This document shows, piece after piece, positions 14,463-22,800 of a stretch of 64,000 bases of DNA; within the stretch, counting starts at the first letter, position 1, and every line of letters begins with the position of its first letter. Both the position numbers and the translations under genes were made by a program. This DNA is from Intestinimonas timonensis (lineage in GTDB: Bacteria; Bacillota; Clostridia; Oscillospirales; Oscillospiraceae), in assembly GCF_900626145.1 (NCBI RefSeq), contig NZ_LR130817.1, forward strand, positions 552,336 through 616,335. The letters are read 5' to 3'. Under the pieces are notes generated by a model. That model was not told where the DNA came from, ran no database searches, and saw nothing but the letters and a program-made list of their open reading frames with translations.

Positions 14463-14492
14463 TCCGCAGAAATTGCATCTCCTATTATGGAG
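14463..14492 (+). repeat. Cassette leader element, near-consensus copy
   Basis: TCCGCAGAAATTGCAT then CTCCTATTATGGAG, directly after the DUF6353 stop codon. A separate AAGGAGG serves the gene at 14533. Confidence 0.75.
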
Positions 14493-14532
14493 AACCATCC
14501 AATGAACCTAACTTTATAAGGAGGAACTTGAC

Positions 14533-14820
14533 ATGGAAGAGATGAACGCAAGAGTGATGGAGAACGAGGTTATGGACGAGACCGTGGAGGTCGATGAGGC
14601 CGTTGACAGCGGAAACGCTGGCGCGCTGGTCGCAGGAATCGTCGGAGGCTTCCTGGCTTACGCCGTGATTGGCGGGGCGAAGAAGCTCTGGGGGTTTGCG
14701 GGCGCCAAGCTGGCCGAGCGGAAGGCTGCCAGAAAGGCCGGGACCGACGCGGTAGACGTCGAGTACACCGATGTCGAAGAGACTGCGGAGGATTCCGACG
14801 AGGGGAACTCTGAAAAGTAA
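14533..14820 (+). CDS. Small membrane protein with acidic tails
   Basis: A 95-residue protein starts MEEMNARVMENEVMDETVEV after AAGGAGG. Acidic ends flank one glycine-rich membrane segment (AGALVAGIVGGFLAYAVIGG). The function is unknown. Confidence 0.55.
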   Translation: MEEMNARVMENEVMDETVEVDEAVDSGNAGALVAGIVGGFLAYAVIGGAKKLWGFAGAKLAERKAARKAGTDAVDVEYTDVEETAEDSDEGNSEK

Positions 14821-14840
14821 GCAGAAGAGAGGTTCGCCGG

Positions 14841-14876
14841 GGGAGAGTACCTGTTTCAGGTGCTTTCCCTTTTTTG
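14841..14876 (+). terminator. Intrinsic terminator
   Basis: GAGAGTACCTG / CAGGTGCTTTC hairpin followed by CCTTTTTTG. Confidence 0.5.
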
Positions 14877-14900
14877 CTTTTGAAAGGAGAAAATTGCATC

Positions 14901-15266
14901 ATGAGAGGTATTTTGAAAAACACCCTGTTGTTATTGGGCGGTATGGCGCTGGGGAGCCTGGCGACACGGAGAGCGATCCGGTATGCCGTGGAAAACAGGT
15001 ACGACCGTGTGAAGTACGAAGAGCCCATCTTTGGGACCGGGGAGGACGCCGAGCAGGTGCTGGACGGGCTCAAGACCCTCATCAGCACCTACGGCAACGC
15101 AACGGCGGCGGATTTGTATGAGCTGGCCGGCATCCACGATTTCAAATACGAGATGACAAGGATTGGCTGGACCTCCGTGGACGGGGTGGAGATCGTCCAG
15201 ACGGACGACGGCTATATCATCACACTCCCCCAGCCCAAGCCCATCACTTACAAGGAGGAACCGTAA
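14901..15266 (+). CDS. Membrane-anchored protein sharing a domain with its neighbour
   Basis: A 121-residue protein has an N-terminal anchor (NTLLLLGGMALGSLATRRA) and a domain PIFGTGEDAEQVLDGLKTLI...ATAADLYELAGI...GYIITLP. The same domain forms the C terminus of the next protein, so the pair are partial paralogues. AAAGGAG lies upstream, and its stop overlaps the next ATG. Confidence 0.6.
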   Translation: MRGILKNTLLLLGGMALGSLATRRAIRYAVENRYDRVKYEEPIFGTGEDAEQVLDGLKTLISTYGNATAADLYELAGIHDFKYEMTRIGWTSVDGVEIVQTDDGYIITLPQPKPITYKEEP

Positions 15267-15880
15267 TGGCAGAGTATCCCAACAACTCCCACAGCGCAAG
15301 GGAGAGAACGGATTCTACCGCACCGGGAAAAGCGGAAAAGAAGCTGGAAAAGGTGGTGACCGGAGCGGCCAAGACCCGGAAGAAGAGTGAGGCCCGGAAA
15401 TTCGTCAACATCTTTGTCCCGGAGGACGGGGAGAACGTCAAGTCCTATATCATGATGGACGTGATTATCCCCGGCATCAAGAACGCCATCGCCGACGTGA
15501 TCAGCATTGTGCTCTTCGGCGACTCCGGGCGCATCGGCGGAAGCAGGAGCAAGCGGGACGGACGCTCCCGGCTCACCTACTGGGACGACAGGCGGGATGA
15601 CCGCAGAGAGTACGGACGGCCCAGAGCTGCCGCGGGCTTTGAATATGACGACATTATATTTGAGACCCGCGGGGACGCCGAGCTGGTGCTGGATCAGCTG
15701 GAATCGGCCATCGCCAACTACGGCATCGCGTCAGTGGCCGACCTCTACGACCTGGCGGGCATCACCTGCCGCAATTACACGGCCAACCGCTATGGCTGGA
15801 CGGATATTCAGTCGGCAAAGGTCATCCGGACCCGGGAAGGCTACACCTTGCAGCTTCCGAGGACGGTTCAGATCAACTAA
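15266..15880 (+). CDS. Phage protein with the same C-terminal domain as its neighbour
   Basis: A 204-residue protein. Residues 1-110 are basic and low in complexity apart from MMDVIIPGIKNAIADVISIV. Residues about 130-200 (IIFETRGDAELVLDQLESAI, VADLYDLAGITCRNYT, GWTDIQSAKVIRTREGYTLQ) match the domain of the preceding gene. Families like this occur in Firmicute phages without a known role. The start overlaps the previous stop by one base. Confidence 0.6.
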   Translation: MAEYPNNSHSARERTDSTAPGKAEKKLEKVVTGAAKTRKKSEARKFVNIFVPEDGENVKSYIMMDVIIPGIKNAIADVISIVLFGDSGRIGGSRSKRDGRSRLTYWDDRRDDRREYGRPRAAAGFEYDDIIFETRGDAELVLDQLESAIANYGIASVADLYDLAGITCRNYTANRYGWTDIQSAKVIRTREGYTLQLPRTVQIN

Positions 15881-15895
15881 AAGGAGGCCACAGCC

Positions 15896-16021
15896 ATGTA
15901 TGGATATTTGACCTCCAGCGGCTACAAGGGTCTGGTATGCGGCCGGTGGATGCTGTTCGCCACGGACACCGAGTATTACGAGTACATGAGAGAGCATGAG
16001 GAGGAGCGCCATGCGGATTAA
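15896..16021 (+). CDS. Very small phage protein
   Basis: A 41-residue protein, MYGYLTSSGYKGLVCGRWML and on to EEERHAD, has AAAGGAGG in the ideal position. Its stop overlaps the next start by eleven bases. The function is unknown. Confidence 0.5.
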   Translation: MYGYLTSSGYKGLVCGRWMLFATDTEYYEYMREHEEERHAD

Positions 16022-16535
16022 CGCGGATTCATTTGTAGGCGTCGGCATCTGCATTTTGGGGCTTGTGGGCGTGGGCTACGCCATCGGCGTCCACTCCAAA
16101 ATGAAGGTGATGTGCGACCGGCTGGACACCAGCATCGACAACCTGGCCAACAACACCGAAATCGATATTCCCGCAAAGGTCATCGACCAGGCGGTTCAGA
16201 AGGCCGTAGAGCGGGAGTCCTATTCTGCGGTCAAGCGGGCCACGGAGGAGGTCGTGGCCGACGCGAAGCGGGAGATCGAGAGCCGGGTGGGCACGGCGGT
16301 AAAGGCCCAGTATGACGCGATTTCGGACGGTGTGGCAGACCAGATCGCCAAGAACGTCGCCCGGATCGACGAGAGCAAGCTCAAGAAGGAGGTCGTGCAG
16401 AAGGCCAAGGAGCAGATCGCCGAGAAATTCGACGACAAGCTGGACGACCTGCTGGAGGAGTTCAACGGAAATCTCCAGAACGTGGGGAAAATCTATAAAT
16501 CTATTGCGAGATCATTTTCTAAGGAGGATATTTGA
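16011..16535 (+). CDS. Membrane-anchored coiled-coil protein
   Basis: A 174-residue protein starts MRINADSFVGVGICILGLVG after GGAGCG. An N-terminal membrane anchor is followed by about 140 residues of charged helix (IDQAVQKAVERESYSAVKRA and on), a probable coiled coil. No family is recognised. It lies in the membrane-protein cluster 12-19 kb. Confidence 0.55.
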   Translation: MRINADSFVGVGICILGLVGVGYAIGVHSKMKVMCDRLDTSIDNLANNTEIDIPAKVIDQAVQKAVERESYSAVKRATEEVVADAKREIESRVGTAVKAQYDAISDGVADQIAKNVARIDESKLKKEVVQKAKEQIAEKFDDKLDDLLEEFNGNLQNVGKIYKSIARSFSKEDI

Positions 16536-16537
16536 CG

Positions 16538-17503
16538 ATGAAAACCAATGAAATCATGAAATCTGTGAGCCTGACCTTCAACAAGGTGGGGTTCCAGCTT
16601 CAGAAGAAGAGCCCTGAAATCCTGGTTGCCGCCGGCGTGGTCGGCGTGGTGGTGAGCGCCGTCATGGCCTGCCAAGCCACTCCCAAGGCCCTCAAGGTGG
16701 CAGAGAAGACCCAGGACGACGTCGAACGGATTCAGAGCGCCGAGGATTCCGGCGTTACCCAGGCCGGAGAGACCTACACCAAGGAGGACGCCCGCGGCGA
16801 CCGTATGCAGGTCTACGCCCACACCGGCTTCCAGTACATCAGGCTGTATGCCCCCGCCGTTCTGCTGGGCGCGGCGTCCATCACCTGCATCCTCACCAGC
16901 CACAAGCTCATGAGAAAGCGCAACATGGCGCTGGCGGCGGCCTATGCCACCCTGGACAAACACTTTAAGGATTACCGCGGCCGTGTGCTGGAGCGGTTCG
17001 GCGAGCAGGTGGAGAAGGAGCTGCGCTACAATATCAAGGCCAAGGAGATCGAGACCACGGTGGTGGACGAGAATGGTAAGGAGAAGAAGGTCAAGGAGAC
17101 GGTGGACGTAGCCGCCGAGGGCTGGGACCCCTCCAAGTACAGCCCCTATGCCCGTATCTTTGACGAGGGCCACCCCGCCTACATGAAGGATGCCGAGCAG
17201 AACAAATTTTACCTGCTGGCCCTTCAGGCCCAGGCCAACGACCGGCTCAAGTCCCGCGGCCACCTGTTCCTCAACGAGGTCTATGAGATGCTGGGCTTCC
17301 GCCTGACCAAGGCCGGCGCCGTGGTGGGCTGGATCTATGACCCCAGAGAGCCCATGGGGGACAACTTTGTGGACTTCGGCATGTTCGAGGTGTGCCGCGA
17401 GAAGGCGGTGGACTTCGTGAACGGCTACGAGCGGTCCTTTATCCTGGACTTCAACGTGGTGGGCGACATCACCGACGCGCTGGCCACCCACCAGACGCTG
17501 TGA
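16538..17503 (+). CDS. DUF6353 family membrane protein, copy 3
   Basis: A 321-residue protein, the longest of three paralogues. KKSPEILVAAGVVGVVVSAV, the signature ATPKALKVAEKT and a second membrane segment (APAVLLGAASITCILTSHKL) precede a soluble domain with an extra charged insertion (IETTVVDENGKEKKVKETVD). ATG 16538 follows AAGGAGG; ATG 16532 is upstream. Confidence 0.75.
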   Translation: MKTNEIMKSVSLTFNKVGFQLQKKSPEILVAAGVVGVVVSAVMACQATPKALKVAEKTQDDVERIQSAEDSGVTQAGETYTKEDARGDRMQVYAHTGFQYIRLYAPAVLLGAASITCILTSHKLMRKRNMALAAAYATLDKHFKDYRGRVLERFGEQVEKELRYNIKAKEIETTVVDENGKEKKVKETVDVAAEGWDPSKYSPYARIFDEGHPAYMKDAEQNKFYLLALQAQANDRLKSRGHLFLNEVYEMLGFRLTKAGAVVGWIYDPREPMGDNFVDFGMFEVCREKAVDFVNGYERSFILDFNVVGDITDALATHQTL

Positions 17504-17513
17504 GGGCTGAGCC

Positions 17514-18092
17514 ATGAAGAAATTTTTGGCGACCCTGCTGCTTGCAGCCGTAATGCTCACCGGAGCGTCCTTCTGTGTGGAGTATGAGCCTGCCGCCGCT
17601 TTGGAGCCGGTTGCCACCCCGGTCCATGCGGTTGCGGAACAGGTCAACCTGACGGAGAAACGGGCTGATATTCCTCAGCCTGTGGTCTCCAAGGCCCCTG
17701 TCGTCCAGCCGGAGGAACCGATGGAAGAGCCCAACGCCGTCACGCTGACCCAGGAGGAGATCGACCTGATCGCCCTCTGCGTGATGGCGGAGGCGGAAGG
17801 CGAGCCGGAGGAGGGCCAGCGGCTGGTTATCGACACCATTTTGAACCGGGTGGACGACCCCCGGTTTCCCGGCAATGTCCACGACGTGATTTATCAGAAG
17901 AACCAGTTTGCCGGCATGTATGGAGAGCGTATCGAGCGCTGCTATGTGAAGGAAGAGCTGGTTCAGCTGGTCCGGGAGGAGCTGGAGAACCGCACGAACA
18001 GCGAGGTGGTCTTCTTCCGGACTGGCCACTATCATTCCTACGGCGTCCCCCTGTTCCAGGTGGGGGCGCATTATTTTTCCAGTTATGAGTAA
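17514..18092 (+). CDS. Secreted SleB/CwlJ-type cell-wall hydrolase
   Basis: A 192-residue protein with a signal peptide (MKKFLATLLLAAVMLTGASF), a proline-rich linker to about 75 and then a Hydrolase_2 domain: IALCVMAEAEGEPEEGQRLV, DTILNRVDDPRFPGNVHDVI, QFAGM and GHYHSYG. This family includes the spore-cortex enzymes SleB and CwlJ, which cut peptidoglycan. Placement in an early/middle membrane-protein cluster rather than beside the endolysin is unusual and suggests wall remodelling or surface modification rather than lysis (inference). Confidence 0.8.
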   Translation: MKKFLATLLLAAVMLTGASFCVEYEPAAALEPVATPVHAVAEQVNLTEKRADIPQPVVSKAPVVQPEEPMEEPNAVTLTQEEIDLIALCVMAEAEGEPEEGQRLVIDTILNRVDDPRFPGNVHDVIYQKNQFAGMYGERIERCYVKEELVQLVREELENRTNSEVVFFRTGHYHSYGVPLFQVGAHYFSSYE

Positions 18093-18106
18093 AGGAGGCG
18101 CGCATT

Positions 18107-18202
18107 ATGAAAACCTGCATCAAAGCCCTGCTGTCCTACGCCCTGGCCACCGTATCGGGGCTCTGCCTGGTCGGCGGCGTCACCATTTTGTCCAGGAGGT
18201 AA
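18107..18202 (+). CDS. Tiny membrane peptide
   Basis: 31 residues, MKTCIKALLSYALATVSGLC and on to SRR, almost entirely a membrane segment. AAAGGAGG precedes it in the ideal position, and the ribosome site of the next gene overlaps its stop (AGGAGGTAA). Confidence 0.45.
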   Translation: MKTCIKALLSYALATVSGLCLVGGVTILSRR

Positions 18203-18207
18203 GCGGT

Positions 18208-18372
18208 ATGGAGGGATTTGCAAATCTGGTGTCCATGCTGGACTACGCGGTCAACACCAGAAGAAAACGCCACATCACCGGCGGGCTCCTGATCAGCGCG
18301 GCGCTGCTGTTCGGGGGCCTTGCCATTACCGTCATGAGCACTAAAGACGAAGAGGAGGACTACAATGAGTAA
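18208..18372 (+). CDS. Small membrane protein
   Basis: 54 residues, MEGFANLVSMLDYAVNTRRK, one membrane segment (GGLLISAALLFGGLAITVM) and an acidic tail. The ribosome site AGGAGG overlaps the previous stop, and the next gene starts within its last codons (ATGAG at 18365). Confidence 0.5.
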   Translation: MEGFANLVSMLDYAVNTRRKRHITGGLLISAALLFGGLAITVMSTKDEEEDYNE

Positions 18373-18976
18373 ACTTGGCACAGCGCTGGCCTTTCTCGCA
18401 GGCGCCGCACTGGGGGGCGTTTCCGCATGGTATGTCGCCAAGACGCGGTACGACGAGCTTTCCGAGCAGGAGATTGACTCCGCCAAGCAGGCCTTTTATG
18501 CCAGGGAGCAGCAGCTGAAGGAGGAGATCGCCGCTCTGAAGGAGCATCTGGCCAAAGAGGACGAGCCGGAGGAGGCGCCCAAAACCGTTTTGGCGGCCAA
18601 CAAGAACCAGGAGAAGGGCGACATCAACGACTACGCCAAGATGGTCAGCCGGGTTGGATATTCCCGCACCTCGGTGCCCCCGAAGCCGGAGCATGAGGTG
18701 GAGGCCCCCTATGTCATCTCCCCGAAGGAATTTGGGGAGATGGATGGCTACACCCAGATCAGCCTGACCTATTTTGACGACGGCATCCTCTCCGATGAGA
18801 ATGGGGTCATCATCGACGAGCCGGAGGATATTGTTGGGGACGCCCTGAACCACTTCGGGGAGTACGAGGAGGATTCCGTCTTTGTCAGGAGCGACCCCAA
18901 GCGGTGCGACTACGAGATCCTGCGGGATCTGCGCAGCTACGCGGAGTTCCGCTCCACCCTTCCTCCGAAAATTTGA
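18365..18976 (+). CDS. Membrane-anchored phage protein
   Basis: A 203-residue protein has an N-terminal anchor (LGTALAFLAGAALGGVSAWY), a coiled-coil region at about 30-65 and a soluble domain with YVISPKEFGEMDGYTQISLT...FDDGILSDE. The pattern occurs in Firmicute phage proteins of unknown function, also next to membrane genes. Confidence 0.6.
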   Translation: MSKLGTALAFLAGAALGGVSAWYVAKTRYDELSEQEIDSAKQAFYAREQQLKEEIAALKEHLAKEDEPEEAPKTVLAANKNQEKGDINDYAKMVSRVGYSRTSVPPKPEHEVEAPYVISPKEFGEMDGYTQISLTYFDDGILSDENGVIIDEPEDIVGDALNHFGEYEEDSVFVRSDPKRCDYEILRDLRSYAEFRSTLPPKI

Positions 18977-18992
18977 AAGGGAGGTCTGACGC

Positions 18993-19550
18993 TTGACCCG
19001 GGATGAACTGATTGACCAGTATTTTGACTGGATGTATCAGCTCGTGGTCGACGACCGATATTCTAACAAGTCCTATCGCAAGCTGTTTGCGCGGCTTTAC
19101 GATACGGAATTCACCTATACGATTCCGATGGACGGCAACCGGGCCGAAGACGGCATCGACCTTAGATATCGGTTCGGTCGCGAGCAACTATATTCTGACG
19201 CCATGGTCGCGTCCTGCCTGGACGACCGCCCGTGCAGCATTCTGGAAATGATGATCGCCCTCGCCATCCGCTGCGAGGAGCACATCATGGATGACCCCGA
19301 CGCCGGAGACCGGACGGGGCAGTGGTTCTGGAGTATGCTGGTGAGCCTGGGGCTCGGCTCCATGGACGACCGGAAGTTTGACCGATATTTTGTTGATCAG
19401 ACGCTGGAGCGGTTCCTGGAACGCGGGTACGGACGCAACGGCGAAGGCGGGCTCTTTACCGTGGACAACGGCCGCGACATGCGGAACACGGAAATCTGGT
19501 ATCAGATGAACTATTACCTGCGCGAAATCATCAGGGAGGGAGGCATTTAG
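18993..19550 (+). CDS. Conserved phage protein
   Basis: A 185-residue protein from TTG 18993 after GGGAGG. It is a soluble mixed fold with LIDQYFDWMYQLVVDDRYSN, SYRKLFARLYDTEFTY and the conserved-looking ILEMMIALAIRCEEHIMDDP. It recurs in large Firmicute phages near replication genes as far as I recall. The function is unknown. Confidence 0.6.
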   Translation: MTRDELIDQYFDWMYQLVVDDRYSNKSYRKLFARLYDTEFTYTIPMDGNRAEDGIDLRYRFGREQLYSDAMVASCLDDRPCSILEMMIALAIRCEEHIMDDPDAGDRTGQWFWSMLVSLGLGSMDDRKFDRYFVDQTLERFLERGYGRNGEGGLFTVDNGRDMRNTEIWYQMNYYLREIIREGGI

Positions 19551-19551
19551 C

Positions 19552-19800
19552 ATGAGTAAAAAGGGAAAATTCGTGGATATCTGCACGCTGGAGGACTTGA
19601 CGGCCCTGGTAAACCACAACTTCCAGGCCTTTGAGAAGCGGGTGGCCAAGCTGAGCCGTAAAAGCAGCATGTTGACCGTGCTCGCCGTTGCCGCAGTTGT
19701 GGGCGTTTACGCCCTGGCGGCGGAGAACCGGAAGCGGGAGGAACAGGTCTACCAGCTTTCGGTCCGTGTGAAAAAGCTGGAGTATGATAAAGGAGAGTAA
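19552..19800 (+). CDS. Small membrane coiled-coil protein
   Basis: 82 residues: a soluble N terminus, one membrane segment (MLTVLAVAAVVGVYALAA) and a C-terminal helix, EEQVYQLSVRVKKLEYDKGE. It starts two bases after the previous stop, with GGGAGG upstream. The function is unknown. Confidence 0.5.
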   Translation: MSKKGKFVDICTLEDLTALVNHNFQAFEKRVAKLSRKSSMLTVLAVAAVVGVYALAAENRKREEQVYQLSVRVKKLEYDKGE

Positions 19801-19808
19801 GTGACCCG

Positions 19809-22800
19809 ATGCTGGACTTCTTGATGATTTCAACGCGCAGCGGGAAACGCGGCATCATCGAGATCTATCCCAAGTTTATCATCAAGAAAAGTAGCGACCT
19901 CATGATCAGAGGCGGCGACTTCTATGCAATCTGGATTGACGAACGGGGTATGTGGTCGACTGATGAACAGGACGCGGTCGACTTGATCGACCGTGAGCTG
20001 GACCGATACGCAGAAGAAAACCGCACGCGCTTTGACGGCAACATTCGCGTCCTCCATATGTGGGACGCGGAAACTGGCATGATCGACACCTGGCACAAGT
20101 ATTGCCAGAAGCAGATGAAAGACCAGTTCCATATGCTCGATGAAAAGCTGATATTCTCCAACACGAAAGTGACCAAGCGCGACTACGCCAGCAAGTCCCT
20201 CCCCTACCCCCTGGAGCCGGGGGAGACTCCGGCGTGGGAGCGTCTGGTCTCCACATTATATTCTCCCGAGGAGCGGCACAAGATCGAGTGGTGCATCGGG
20301 GCTATCGTTACCGGGGAGTCCAAGAAGCTGCAAAAGTTTCTGGTCTTCTACGGAGCGGTGGGCACCGGAAAGAGCACCATCATCAATGTGATCATGCAGC
20401 TCTTCGAGGGATACCACACCAGCTTCAGCGCCAAGGACCTGGGCTCCTCCAGCAACGCCTTTGCTCTGGAGGCCTTCCGCGCCAATCCGCTGGTGGCCAT
20501 TCAGCATGACGGCGACCTCTCCCGCATCGAGGACAACACCCGCATCAATTCGCTGGTGTCCCACGAGATGATGACTGTCAACGAAAAGTTCCGCTCCGCC
20601 TACTCCAACCGCTTTAAGACCTTCCTCATCATGGGAACCAACAAGCCGGTCAAGATTACGGACGCGAAATCCGGTGTCATCCGAAGGCTGATCGACGTGA
20701 CGCCCACCGGGGACAAGGTTCCGCCGGACGAGTACCGGAGGCTGACCCGGCAAATCCCCTTTGAGCTGGGCGGCATTGCCTATCACTGTCAGGAGGTCTA
20801 TCTGGAGGACCCGGACTACTACAACGATTATATTCCCATCGCCATGATGGGGGCCTCCAATGACTTTTATAACTTCATCGTGGACTCCTATCATGTGTTC
20901 AAACGGGACGATGGCGTGTCCCTGAAGTCGGCCTGGGAGATGTATAAGGTCTACTGCGAGGACGCCAAGGTGCCCTACCCCGTCTCCCGCATGATATTTA
21001 AGGAGGAGCTGAAGAACTACTTCCGGTGTTACGAGGAGCGGTTCAGCATGGGGGACGGGTCCCGCGTTCGGAACTATTACAGCGGGTTTCGGACGGAAAA
21101 ATTTGAGGAACAGGCGCCGGAGGACAAGCCGGTGTCGCCCCCTCACCCCACCATCGACTTTGTGGAGGGGCAGGCTTCGGCGTTTGACAAGGACTGCGCC
21201 GACTGCCCCGCCCAGTATGCAGGCGGAGAAGGCACGCCCCGTAACAAATGGGAGCGTGTCCGGACAAAGCTGTCCGCCCTGGACACCAGCAAGCTGCACT
21301 ACGTCAAGCTCCCGGAAAACCACATCGTCATCGACTTTGATATTCCGGACGAGCAGGGCCAGAAGTCCTTTGAGCGGAATCTGGCCGAGGCGAGCAAGTG
21401 GCCGGCCACTTATGCGGAGGTAAGCAAGAGTGGCTGCGGCATCCACCTGCATTATATTTATTCCGGAGACCCGACGCGGCTCAGCCGGATTTACGACGAC
21501 CACATCGAGGTCAAGGTCTTTACCGGCAACAGCTCCCTGCGCCGCAAGCTCTCCAAATGCAACAACCTGCCTATCGCTACGATAAGCTCTGGATTACCGT
21601 TGAAAGGAGAAAACAATGTGGTAAATTCCAAAGTCATTCAAAGCGAAAAAGGGCTTAGAGTTCAGATCAAGCGAAACCTCAATAAGGAAATCCATCCGGC
21701 TACTAAGCCCTCTATCGACTTTATCCACAAGATTCTGACGGACGCCTATGAGAGCGGTATGCCCTACGACGTCACCGATATGCGCAACGCGGTCCTGGCC
21801 TTCGCCGCCAACAGCACCAACCAGGCGGAATACTGCATCAAGCTGGTGAATAAGATGCCCTTCAAATCCGCCGAGGACGGGCAGGGGGTGAAAAACGACG
21901 AGGCCAAGCTGGTCTTTTATGATGTAGAGGTATTCCCCAATCTGTTCCTGGTGAACTGGAAGATCGAAGGCCCCGGTCAAACCGTGGTCCGGATGATCAA
22001 CCCCAAGCCCACGGAGATCGAGGAGCTGATGAAGTTCCGTTTGGTGGGGTTCAACTGCCGCCGGTACGACAATCATATGTTGTACGCTCGGCTGATAGGT
22101 TACACCAACGAGCAGCTCTACAACCTGTCCCAGAAGATCATCAACAGCGAGAAGAAGGCCCGAAGCACCAACTGCTTCTTTGGGGAGGCCTACAACGTCT
22201 CTTATACGGACGTGTATGACTTCTGCTCGGTCAAGCAGAGCCTGAAGAAATGGGAGATCGAGCTGGGTCTTCATCACCAGGAGCTGGGTCTTCCCTGGGA
22301 CCAGCCGGTTCCGGAGGAGATGTGGCAGAAGGTCGCGGAATACTGCGACAACGATGTCATTGCTACCGAGGCCGTCTTTAATGCCCGGAAAGCCGACTTT
22401 GTGGCCCGGGAGATCCTGGCGGACGTGGCCGGGATGACGGTGAATGACACCACCAACTCCCTCACCACCAGAATTATATTTGGCGGAAACAAGCGCCCCC
22501 AGGACCAGTTCAATTACCGGAATATGGGCGACACGACGCAGATCTATGACCCGAACCGGGACCTGCCCTTTACCATGGGAGAACCTGAGTTCGACGAGTT
22601 CACCGCCTTTGACAAAAAGGGACGCCCCATCTTCCCCGGATACAAATTCGAGGGCGGGAAGTCCCTCTATCGCGGTGAGGAGGTTGGCGAGGGCGGCTAC
22701 GTCTATGCCGAGCCGGGTATGTACGGCGACATCGCCCTGCTGGACATTGCCTCCATGCACCCCTCCAGCATCATCGCGGAGGAGCTGTTCGGCCCCGAGT

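Noticed and set aside
2649..14492. The repeated leader elements as integron attC sites or a CRISPR array
   Set aside because: They lack attC core sites and lengths, spacing is gene-sized and irregular, and there are no spacers or integron integrase or cas genes in the window.
16493..17647. A 384-residue antisense frame opposite the third DUF6353 gene
   Set aside because: Low-complexity leucine/histidine/glycine composition typical of antisense shadows, with no ribosome site.
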